DNA of 19,527 nucleotides from Solirubrobacterales bacterium (GTDB taxonomy: Bacteria; Actinomycetota; Thermoleophilia; Solirubrobacterales; Solirubrobacteraceae), in contig QHBV01000201.1 in assembly GCA_003244035.1 (NCBI GenBank), positions 1-19,527 of the forward strand, read 5' to 3'. Shown here in pieces: positions 7,219 through 13,764 of this stretch. Under the pieces are notes generated by a model. That model made no database searches, had not been told where the DNA came from, and was given only the letters and a program-made list of their open reading frames with translations. The translations under genes were made by a program, and so were the position numbers. Within the stretch, counting starts at the first letter, position 1. Every line of letters begins with the position of its first letter.

Positions 7219-7398
7219 TTACGTGCGCGCAACTTGGGCGTTGTGCCCGGGCTGGAACGAGCCGCTGCCCTCGCACCAGGGGCACGTGACCACGTGCGGA
7301 GCGCCACCGAAGCCCGAGATCAGCTTGCCCGTACCGCGGCACGGTGAGCACTCGGTGCTGCGGGGGCTTCCGTCGCCGGACTTGGCGGCTGGGCTCAC
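7219..7398 (-). CDS. Small double-CxxC zinc-ribbon-like protein
   Basis: This short gene would encode 59 residues starting with GTG at 7398, which overlaps the methyltransferase stop (GTGA), and ending four bases before aroC. The protein has two zinc-knuckle-like motifs, C17-SP-C20-RGTG and C39-PW-C42-EGSG, separated by KLISGFGGAPHVVT. The CxxCxGxG form resembles half of the DnaJ/Hsp40 cysteine-rich domain or the small zinc fingers found in some tRNA and ribosome factors. The spacing suggests one four-cysteine zinc site. Both junctions are tight and the cysteine pattern is regular, which argues for a real gene. No specific function is recognised; a zinc-binding accessory or regulatory protein is all that can be inferred. 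A longer frame to 7515 exists but its N-terminal part is Arg-rich shadow of the methyltransferase. Confidence 0.72.
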   Translation of the reverse strand: MSPAAKSGDGSPRSTECSPCRGTGKLISGFGGAPHVVTCPWCEGSGSFQPGHNAQVART

Positions 7399-8033
7399 CG
7401 GCGCACCGCGACGAGAACGCCGTCGCCGATGGGCGTTACGGTCCCGGTCAGCCGTCCGTCGCCGAGCAGCCGCTCGTTGAACGCGCGGGCGGTGGCGATC
7501 TGCTCGTCGCTCCAATGGCCGTCGCTGCGGCCCTCGGCTACCGTCCCGCTCATCAGCACGTTGTCGACGGCAAGCACGGCGCCGGGAGCGAGCAGCGGCA
7601 GCAGCGCGTCGAAGTAGTCGCCGTACTGGGACTTGACGCCATCGACGAAGGCCATCTCGAACGTTCCGCTGAGCTGTGCAAGCCCCTCGCGGGCGTCCTG
7701 CAGGCGCAGGTCGGCGCGCGCCAGCACACCGGCGCGGCCTAGATAATCGCGCGCGGCGGCGTGGCGCGCCTCGTCGATCTCGAACGAGACCACCGTCCCG
7801 CCCTCGGGCAGCGCGCGCGCGAGGTACAGGGTGGAGACGCCGATCGCCGTCCCCACCTCGATCACCCTGCGTGCCGCGCTTGCCAGCGCGAGCACGTGCA
7901 GGAGGGCACCCGTATCGGGCATCACGATCGGGATCTGCTCGACCATAGCCTGCGCCTCCATCTCGGAGAGCACCTCGTCGGGCGCGGGGCGCAGCCCCGA
8001 GAGGTACCCACTGACGGCGTCGGTGACGATCAT
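7395..8033 (-). CDS. SAM-dependent O-methyltransferase (family 3, COMT/TylF-like)
   Basis: This 212-residue protein belongs to the O-methyltransferase family 3 group (caffeoyl-CoA OMT-like). The SAM-binding glycine loop is VIEVGTAIGVSTLYLARAL (about 57-75), followed by the acidic ribose-binding strand VVSFEIDE, FVDGVKSQYGDYFDALLPLL, and the metal-site segment AVLAVDNVLMSG with Asp-Asn. Members are cation-dependent and methylate small hydroxylated substrates; in bacteria the substrate is usually unknown. There are also tRNA hydroxyuridine methyltransferases (TrmR/YrrM) in this family, and the translation-related surroundings make that a fair alternative. ATG at 8033 lies 28 bases after aroE; its stop overlaps the zinc-site gene. 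Its place inside the aro genes recurs in no pattern that can be confirmed here. Confidence 0.85.
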   Translation of the reverse strand: MIVTDAVSGYLSGLRPAPDEVLSEMEAQAMVEQIPIVMPDTGALLHVLALASAARRVIEVGTAIGVSTLYLARALPEGGTVVSFEIDEARHAAARDYLGRAGVLARADLRLQDAREGLAQLSGTFEMAFVDGVKSQYGDYFDALLPLLAPGAVLAVDNVLMSGTVAEGRSDGHWSDEQIATARAFNERLLGDGRLTGTVTPIGDGVLVAVRR

Positions 8034-8061
8034 CGGAGTGGGACGATACCTTGCGCGGTTT

Positions 8062-8883
8062 CTAGCTGAGACCCACCGCGGCGCGCATCTCCTTCACCGG
8101 CGCCGCCAGTCCCGTGAACAGCTCGAAGCTGAGCGCGCCCTGGCCGACGAGCAGCTCGAGCCCCTCGACAACGGCGACGCCGCGCGCCTGCGCCGCCTGC
8201 ACCAGCGGGGTCGCCGCATCCGCGTACACGAAGTCGACTACGCACTCGTAGCCGGCGAGGTCGTCGGCGGCGAGCGGCAGCTGCGCGAAGGGCATGTCCG
8301 CGGCGCCCATGCCTGCGGGCGTGCAGTGGACGAGCACGTCGGCAGGCTCCGCGCTCTCGACCGGCGTGCCACCGAGCTCCGCGCACAGCCTCCGCGCGCG
8401 CTCGGGGGTGCGGTTCCAGACGCGCACCTCGCGGGCCCCGGCGTCGCGCAGCGCCCACACCGCCGCGCGCGCGCTTCCGCCCGCGCCAAGCACGAGTGCC
8501 GTGCGCCCGGCCACGGAAAACGGCAGCGCCTGGGTCAGCGCCGGGGCATCGGTGTTCTCGGCGTGGATCGCGCCGGCGGGAGCGAACGTGAGCGTGTTTG
8601 CAGCGCCGATCCCCCCCGCGCGCTCGCTGACCCGATCCGCTAGCGCGAGCGCCGCCTGCTTGTGCGGGATCGTGACGTTGACGCCATAAAAGCCGGCGGC
8701 CGCAAGCGCCGTAACGGTCTCGGCGAACAGCTCCGGCGGGACCGGCAGCAGCTGATAGCGCCAGCCGGTCAGCCCCGCCGCTCGCAGCGCCGCGTTCTGG
8801 ATCGTCGGCGAGCGGCTGTGGGTGATCGGCCAGCCAAGGACACCAAGGCGGGGGCGCTGATTCCCCATCTCGCGCTCGGTCAC
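8062..8883 (-). CDS. aroE: Shikimate dehydrogenase (NADP+)
   Basis: This 273-residue protein reduces 3-dehydroshikimate to shikimate with NADPH (step 4). The shikimate-binding motif is LGWPITHSRSP at residues 15-25; catalytic Lys is in GVNVTIPHK; AANTL and ENTDAPAL carry the partner Asn and Asp. The Rossmann loop is VLGAGGSARAAVWAL, followed by VWNRTPERARRL, whose NRTxxRA pattern favours NADP. The C-terminal GLELLVGQGALSFELFTG is standard. GTG at 8883 is listed because it overlaps the stop of a small upstream ORF (GTGA); ATG at 8868, giving MGNQRPRLGVLG, is an equally good start and is closer to the family N terminus. It ends 28 bases before the methyltransferase gene. Confidence 0.95.
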   Translation of the reverse strand: MTEREMGNQRPRLGVLGWPITHSRSPTIQNAALRAAGLTGWRYQLLPVPPELFAETVTALAAAGFYGVNVTIPHKQAALALADRVSERAGGIGAANTLTFAPAGAIHAENTDAPALTQALPFSVAGRTALVLGAGGSARAAVWALRDAGAREVRVWNRTPERARRLCAELGGTPVESAEPADVLVHCTPAGMGAADMPFAQLPLAADDLAGYECVVDFVYADAATPLVQAAQARGVAVVEGLELLVGQGALSFELFTGLAAPVKEMRAAVGLS

Positions 8884-8990
8884 TCGAACATCGCGGCGAC
8901 GGCTCCGAGGACGCAGTGCGTGAGCGCAATCGCATCGTGCAGCGTCGCGTGCACGGCGGCCGGGCTCAGCGAGGTGTCAGCGGTCGGCAC
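8880..8990 (-). CDS. Possible 36-residue small protein between mltG and aroE
   Basis: A short frame opens with GTG at 8990, 25 bases after the mltG stop, with an AGTGAGG ribosome-like sequence very close to the start, and ends with a TGA that overlaps the aroE GTG. It encodes VPTADTSLSPAAVHATLHDA and then a hydrophobic helix-like IALTHCVLGAVAAMFE. It is not a recognised family and could simply be a leader that couples aroE translation to mltG. The same frame stays open upstream into mltG (to 9095), but that part is a shadow. The evidence is only position and the stop-start overlap. Confidence 0.35.
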   Translation of the reverse strand: MPTADTSLSPAAVHATLHDAIALTHCVLGAVAAMFE

Positions 8991-9015
8991 GGCCTCACTG
9001 TACGGCCGCGAAGGC

Positions 9016-10536
9016 TCAGCACTGCGCCGGCGAGCGGCCGCCCCGCCGGGCACGGGCGGACTGATAGCGGCTGGCGTCCGCGAGGAACTGGGCATACGTC
9101 GAGGCGAAGACCTGCGCGCCGTTTCCGCACGGCTTGACCACGAAGTACAGATAGCTCGTGCGGGCGGGGTGCGCGGCGGCTTGCATCGCGGGCAGGCCCG
9201 GATTGTCGATCGGCGTCGGTGGGAGCCCCTTGTGGATGCGGGTGTTGTAGGGCGAAGAGGAGCGCAGCTGCGACGCGGTCAGCGGGCCCGTGTAGTTGCC
9301 GGTGGCGTAGCGCGTGGTCGCGTCGATCTGCAACGGCATTCCGGCCGCCAGGCGGTTGTAGATGACCGAGGCGACCAGCGGCAGCTCGCGGGCCGACCTC
9401 GCCTCGCCCTGAACCATCGAAGCGATCGTCAGCACGTCGTAGGAAGTTAGGTGCTTGCCACGCGCGTAGCGCTCATTGATGGTCGCAAAGCGCTCGCGGA
9501 ACGTGCGCAGCTGATCGGTTACGAGCGCCGAGATGCTGATCGGGTCGCGCAGCTGGTAGGTAGATGGGAACAGGAAGCCCTCGAGCGAGGGCGTGCTCCG
9601 GGGCGCTCCGTAGCTCTGGGGACCGAGCAGGCTCGAGTGCCGGGTCGCCGCGAGGTAACTGCCGCGCACGCCCTGGCGGCGTAGCAGCGCGTCGATCTGG
9701 CTGCGGGTCCGGCCCTCGACGACCGTCACTTCGCTCACCTTCGCGGGCGGGGGCGGTGTCGTGAGGATGTCGAGCACGCTGCCGTAGCTCATGTCGAGCT
9801 TGAGGGGATAGGTGCCCGCGTGCAGGGCGCTGCGCTCGCCGTCGACCGTGGCCCGCAGCTGGAAGAAGAAGCTCGAGCCGATCACGCCGTCGCGCGCCAG
9901 CAGATCGCCGACCTGCCCCGCGCTCGAGTGGGGCGCAATCGTGACGGTCACGCTGCCGTGACCGGACCCATGAAAGGGCTGATAGAGCTCTACCAGCAGC
10001 CAGATCACCGCGACCGCCAGCACCAGCACGAGCACGGCGATCGCGCGGCCGGCACGGGAGTGGCTGGCGCGCGAGGTGCGCGACGCGCGTGGTGCGCGGC
10101 GTGGGCGGTGGGACGCCAGCGCTGAGGCTCGAGCTGTCAGGCGCGCGCCACGCACTGTCCCGCGCGGGATCTGGCGAGCGCGCCTCACCGGCGTCGGGGG
10201 AACCAACCGCTCGTGCGGCTCGAGCACGGGCTCCGGCGGCTCGAGGAACGGCTCGGGTAGCGACTCGGGCAAGACTTCGGGCGACCGCTCGAGGGGCTCG
10301 ATCGGCTCGAGGGCTACCGGCTCGAGGGGCTCCACCGGCTCGGGCAGCTCGACCGGTTGGGGGAGCTCCACCGGCTCGGGGAGCTCGACCGGCTCGGGCA
10401 GCTCGACCGGCTCGGGCAGCTCCGTCGCCGGCGACGAGTCTGCCTGGGACGCCCCTCGACGCCCGGCTCGCTTGCGCTCGCGCTCGCGTCTGGCGGCCTC
10501 ACGGTCAGCGGCGGTGCGCTCGTGCGACCGTTTCAT
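9016..10536 (-). CDS. mltG: Endolytic murein transglycosylase MltG with Glu-Pro repeat N terminus
   Basis: This 506-residue membrane protein cleaves nascent peptidoglycan strands and is thought to set glycan length as a terminase. Residues 1-30 are a basic, cytoplasmic start; 39-68 are five ELPEPV-type hexapeptides (one is ELPQPV), followed by more acidic Pro-rich sequence to about 110 and a basic linker to 164. One membrane helix spans about 165-182 (AIAVLVLVLAVAVIWLLV). Outside lie a LysM-like region (TIAPHSSAGQVGDLLARDGVI, LHAGTYPL) and the YceG catalytic domain: SLEGFLFPSTYQL, the Glu in IASMVQGEARSARELPLVASVIYNRL, MPLQIDATTRYATG, SPYNTRIHKGLPPTPIDNPG and YLYFV. ATG at 10536 overlaps the ruvX stop (ATGA), the common pairing. 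The long N-terminal extension is much longer than in E. coli MltG (340 residues). Confidence 0.95.
   Translation of the reverse strand: MKRSHERTAADREAARRERERKRAGRRGASQADSSPATELPEPVELPEPVELPEPVELPQPVELPEPVEPLEPVALEPIEPLERSPEVLPESLPEPFLEPPEPVLEPHERLVPPTPVRRARQIPRGTVRGARLTARASALASHRPRRAPRASRTSRASHSRAGRAIAVLVLVLAVAVIWLLVELYQPFHGSGHGSVTVTIAPHSSAGQVGDLLARDGVIGSSFFFQLRATVDGERSALHAGTYPLKLDMSYGSVLDILTTPPPPAKVSEVTVVEGRTRSQIDALLRRQGVRGSYLAATRHSSLLGPQSYGAPRSTPSLEGFLFPSTYQLRDPISISALVTDQLRTFRERFATINERYARGKHLTSYDVLTIASMVQGEARSARELPLVASVIYNRLAAGMPLQIDATTRYATGNYTGPLTASQLRSSSPYNTRIHKGLPPTPIDNPGLPAMQAAAHPARTSYLYFVVKPCGNGAQVFASTYAQFLADASRYQSARARRGGRSPAQC
10333..10422 (-). repeat. Five tandem 18-base units coding for ELPEPV in MltG
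   Basis: Five direct 18-base units lie head to tail inside mltG (minus-strand unit close to GAGCTGCCCGAGCCGGTC). They differ by single bases, including one that changes Glu to Gln. They are in frame, so copy number can change without shifting the frame. The product is an acidic, proline-rich cytoplasmic segment before the membrane helix, and a more decayed continuation (EPLEPVALEPIEPLE) follows. Confidence 0.9.
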
Positions 10537-10922
10537 GCACGGCCTCCGGACCTCAACCAGTCCTCGAGCAGGTGCGCTGCAGCCCGAGAGTCCTCGCTCG
10601 CTCGGCCGCCGACACGCCCGGCGAGTCGCGTCGTCAAGCGCTCGTCGTATAGCTCCACGGGCACAGGGAGCTGGCGCTCCAGCGTCGAGGCGAACTCGCG
10701 CGTCTCGAGCGTCTGCGCAGTGTCGTGGCCGGAGAGCGACAGCGGCAGCCCGACGAGCACGCGCTCGGCGCTCAGCTCGGCCACCAGCGCGCGCAGCCGT
10801 GCAAGTCCGCGCCGGGAGCGCGGCGAGGCCACCGGATCGATCGGCGTCGCGAGCACCCCGGTCGGATCGCTGACCGCACAGCCACAGCGGGCGCTGCCGT
10901 AGTCGAGCGCGAGCACCCGCAC
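10533..10922 (-). CDS. ruvX: Putative Holliday junction resolvase / pre-16S rRNA nuclease (YqgF/RuvX)
   Basis: This 129-residue protein is the YqgF/RuvX RNase H-fold nuclease, connected to 16S rRNA 5' maturation and possibly recombination. Motifs are LALDYGSARCGCAVSD at the N terminus (catalytic Asp7), VLVGLPLSLSGHDTAQT in the middle, and YDERLTT with Glu, then a C-terminal Asp in the SRAAAHLLEDWL helix. Family members more often have DxGxxRxGxAxSD; here the residue after RxG is Cys. Length is slightly short but typical. The start is GTG at 10922, at the conserved MRVLALDYG; an AAGG lies only two bases upstream, so initiation may be weak. It is the first gene of the ruvX-mltG-aroE run and follows a 162-base gap with repeats, where a promoter is expected. 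Its stop overlaps the mltG start. Confidence 0.93.
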   Translation of the reverse strand: MRVLALDYGSARCGCAVSDPTGVLATPIDPVASPRSRRGLARLRALVAELSAERVLVGLPLSLSGHDTAQTLETREFASTLERQLPVPVELYDERLTTRLAGRVGGRASEDSRAAAHLLEDWLRSGGRA

Positions 10923-10931
10923 GACCTTATC

Positions 10932-10963
10932 GGTTGTGGGTTCGTCGATGAATGGGTTGTGGG
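10932..10963. promoter_or_regulatory. Candidate operator: GGTTGTGGG direct repeats around a near-palindrome, before ruvX
   Basis: Two exact copies of GGTTGTGGG (10932-10940 and 10955-10963, plus-strand reading) are offset by 23 bases, about two helical turns. Between them lies TTCGTCGATGAA (10941-10952), a near-palindrome with one mismatched pair. The site ends 10 bases before the ruvX GTG. Local composition is less G+C rich than the genes. This could be a binding site for a dimeric regulator or part of the promoter; no matching regulator is known to me. Confidence 0.35.
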
Positions 10964-10970
10964 AATGAGG

Positions 10971-11044
10971 GGTCCGAAGAGCGAGCCGGACGAGGGCGCA
11001 GGACCGAAGGCGCAGCAGCGCTGCATCGAGGTCCGAGGGCGAAG
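10971..11044. repeat. Imperfect 15/30-base repeats in the alaS-ruvX gap
   Basis: Three related blocks begin at 10971 (GGTCCGAAGAGCGAG), 11001 (GGACCGAAGGCGCAG) and 11030 (GGTCCGAGGGCGAAG), spaced 30 and 29 bases; a looser copy (CCGGACGAGGGCGCA) starts at 10986. GGTCC and GGACC alternate, so adjacent blocks can also pair as inverted repeats, and a perfect 10-base palindrome GCAGCGCTGC lies at 11014-11023. No convincing reading frame crosses it. It may be one copy of a dispersed intergenic element; the window has no second copy. Confidence 0.55.
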
Positions 11045-11084
11045 CATCCGTGACGCTGATCGGGCGACTCAGACCGCAAGCTAG

Positions 11085-13739
11085 TCATCGACGGGCCCTG
11101 AGCGCCGCCTCGATCGCCGCGCGTGCGGCCTCGATCGCCTCCGGCAGCTTCGCCACCTCGCGGCCGCCGGCGCGTGCGAGCGTGTCCCGGCCTCCGCCAC
11201 CGCCGCCCACCACCGCCGCCGCGATCGCGACAATCTCGTCCGCCCGCACGCCGCGGGCGACCAGCGACGGAGCGACGCTCGCGATTAGCTCGACGCGGTC
11301 CTCTCCGGCGCTGCCGAGCACGATCGCCGCGTCGCCGAGCTTGCCCTTGAGGCGATCCGCGAGCGCCAGCAGCGCCTTGCCATCCGCCGCCTGGACGGCG
11401 GCGGCGAGCACGCGTGCGCCATTGAGGTTGCCCGCCCCGGACACCAGCTGCTCGATCTCCACAGTGCCGTTGCCCGCGCCCCGGCGGGTCGAGCGCCCGA
11501 GCTCGCGCGCTCGCGCATGCAGTTGGGCGACAGCCTCGGGTACCCGCTCGGGCGGGACGCGCGCGATCTCGGCGGCCCGCGCCAGCGCCCGGTCGTGAGC
11601 CCGCATCAGCGCCACCGCCGCCGGTCCGCTGAGCGCCTCGATCCGCCGGACGTTGGCGGCGCTCGAGCCCTCGCCGACGATCTTGAGCAGCGCGACCTCA
11701 GCGGTGTTGCGCACGTGGGTGCCGCCGCACAGCTCCCGGGAGAACGAGCCGTCCCCGACCTCGACCAGCCGCACGACCTCACCGTACTTCTCGCCGAACA
11801 GAGCCATCGCGCCGAGCCGGCGGGCCTCGACGAGCGTCGTCGTCAGCGCCCGCACAGGCAGCGCCTGCAGGATCGACTCGTTGACCGCATCCTCGATGTC
11901 GGTCAGCTCCTGCGCGGTCAGCCCGCTGCTGTGGGTGAAGTCGAAGCGGAGCTTGTCGGGCCCGACGTAGGAGCCGGCCTGGTGGACGTGGGCGCCGAGC
12001 CGCCGACGCAGCGCGGCGTGGAGCAGGTGCGTAGCAGTGTGGTTGCACTCGGTCGCGTGGCGCGTGGCGCGATCGACGTGGGCGCGCACGCGCTCGCCCG
12101 GCTCGAGCCGCCCGTGCTCGATCCTGAGCGCGAGCACCTGATCGTCGCCGATCCGCAGGACGTCCTGCACGCTGGCGCGGCAGTCGCCGTGCACGCACTC
12201 GAGCTGGCCGGCGTCTGCGACCTGTCCGCCGCCGGTGGCGTAGAACGGGGACTGCACCAGCTTCGCGAGCACGGTTCCGTGATCGCCGGCGATCGCGCCG
12301 ATCACCGTCTCCTGGTCGATCGTCTGATACCCGACGAAATCGGTCGCGAAGCCCGCCTCGGCGGCGAGCGCGACCGCTCGCCCGCGCAGTGCCTGATCGC
12401 CCGCTCCCCGCCCGCCCCCCGCGGCGCGCGCGCGCGTGCGCTGGTGCTCCATCAGCGCCTCGAAGCCCTGCTCGTCGACCCCCAGCCCATGCTCGGTCAC
12501 GAGCTCGAGCGTGAGGTCGATCGGGAAGCCGTACGTGTCGTGCAGCAGGAACGCGTCCTGCGCGGCGATCCCCTCCGCACCGATCTCGCGCGCGCGCGCG
12601 ATCAGCTCGTGCAGGCGCGACAGCCCCTGCTCGAGCGTGTGCCCGAACGCCTCCTCCTCGGCATCGAGCCACTTGGCCACGGTACCGCGCTGCCGGACCA
12701 GCTCCGGGTACTCGGCGCCCATCAGCTCCGTCACGCACTCGGCGTAGCGGGTGAGGTAACCGGGATCGAGCTCGAGGCCGCGCCCCTGCAGAATCGCCCG
12801 GCGCATCACCCGCCGGAGCACGTGGCCGCGGTCCTCGTTGGAGGGGACCACGCCGTCGGCGAGCAGGAACGTGATCGCGCGGCCGTGGTCGGCGAGCACC
12901 CGCAGCGCGCGGTCGGTCGGGAAGTCCTGCCCGTAGCGCCTAGCCGACAGCTCCTCGCCGAGCGAGATCAAGGGCGCGAACTGGTCGGTCTCGAACACCG
13001 AGGGCTTGCCCTGCATGATCGCCGCGAGCCGGTTCAGCCCGAGGCCCGTGTCGATGTTCCTGGCTGGAAGCGGCGTGAGCGCGTTCACCGGGTTCTGGTC
13101 GAACTGCATGAACACCAGGTTCCAGTATTCGAGGAAGCGCTCGTTCTCGCCTCCTGGAAGGTCGTCGGGCCTCCCCAGCTCCACCCCGCGATCGAGGTAC
13201 AGCTCCGAGCACGGACCGCACGGCCCGGTCGGGCCGGACTGCCAGAAGTTCTCAGAGCGAGGGCACTCCACGATCCGCTCGCGCGGGACGCCGAGCTCGA
13301 GCCACGCCTCGATCGCTTCCTCGTCGGGGCCGAGCCCGAGCTCCTCGTCGCCGGCGAAGACCGTGATCCAGATGTCCTGCTCCCGGAAGCCGAACCCCTC
13401 CGTGGAAAGCGTCCACGCGAGACGCGCTGCTTCTCGCTTGAAGTAGTCGCCGAACGAGAAGTTGCCGAGCATCTCGAACAGCGTCAGGTGGCGCGTGGTT
13501 GTGCCGACGATCTCGATGTCGACCGTGCGAAACGTCTTCTGGCAGCTGGTCGCGCGCGGATGGGGCGGCCGCTCGCGACCGGAGAAGTACGGCTTGAGCG
13601 GGTGCATCCCCGCGACCGTGAACAGTGCGGAGGGGTCGAGCTCGGCGGGGATCAGCGACGCCGAGGGCAGGCGCTTGTGGTCGCGCGCCTCGAAGAACTC
13701 GATGAACGTCCTGCGGATCTCGTCGGAGGAGGCGCTCAT
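11085..13739 (-). CDS. alaS: Alanyl-tRNA synthetase
   Basis: This 884-residue protein is full-length AlaRS. The class II aminoacylation domain has SCQKTFRTVDIEIVG, motif 2 region HLTLFEMLGNFSFGDYFK, EYWNLVFMQFDQ and NIDTGLGLNRLAAIMQGK. The editing domain carries the zinc/active-site motifs HTATH (His567, His571) and CGGTH (Cys671, His675). The C-terminal C-Ala/DHHA1 domain ends in a Gly-rich GGGGGGRDTLARAGG. The N-terminal motif usually read AGMNQFKPYF is AGMHPLKPYFSG. ATG at 13739 has GGGAG close upstream, a short spacing. Its upstream neighbour ends 25 bases before; the 162-base gap after it, with no clear terminator, separates it from ruvX. The alaS-ruvX-mltG order is widespread in Gram-positive bacteria. 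Confidence 0.98.
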   Translation of the reverse strand: MSASSDEIRRTFIEFFEARDHKRLPSASLIPAELDPSALFTVAGMHPLKPYFSGRERPPHPRATSCQKTFRTVDIEIVGTTTRHLTLFEMLGNFSFGDYFKREAARLAWTLSTEGFGFREQDIWITVFAGDEELGLGPDEEAIEAWLELGVPRERIVECPRSENFWQSGPTGPCGPCSELYLDRGVELGRPDDLPGGENERFLEYWNLVFMQFDQNPVNALTPLPARNIDTGLGLNRLAAIMQGKPSVFETDQFAPLISLGEELSARRYGQDFPTDRALRVLADHGRAITFLLADGVVPSNEDRGHVLRRVMRRAILQGRGLELDPGYLTRYAECVTELMGAEYPELVRQRGTVAKWLDAEEEAFGHTLEQGLSRLHELIARAREIGAEGIAAQDAFLLHDTYGFPIDLTLELVTEHGLGVDEQGFEALMEHQRTRARAAGGGRGAGDQALRGRAVALAAEAGFATDFVGYQTIDQETVIGAIAGDHGTVLAKLVQSPFYATGGGQVADAGQLECVHGDCRASVQDVLRIGDDQVLALRIEHGRLEPGERVRAHVDRATRHATECNHTATHLLHAALRRRLGAHVHQAGSYVGPDKLRFDFTHSSGLTAQELTDIEDAVNESILQALPVRALTTTLVEARRLGAMALFGEKYGEVVRLVEVGDGSFSRELCGGTHVRNTAEVALLKIVGEGSSAANVRRIEALSGPAAVALMRAHDRALARAAEIARVPPERVPEAVAQLHARARELGRSTRRGAGNGTVEIEQLVSGAGNLNGARVLAAAVQAADGKALLALADRLKGKLGDAAIVLGSAGEDRVELIASVAPSLVARGVRADEIVAIAAAVVGGGGGGRDTLARAGGREVAKLPEAIEAARAAIEAALRARR

Positions 13740-13764
13740 CGCTCCCAGAGTCTAAGGACGCGCC

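Noticed and set aside
10772..11047. Minus-strand frame across the alaS-ruvX gap
   Set aside because: It overlaps ruvX in another frame, has low-quality composition and no motif; the gap is better read as repeats and control sequence.
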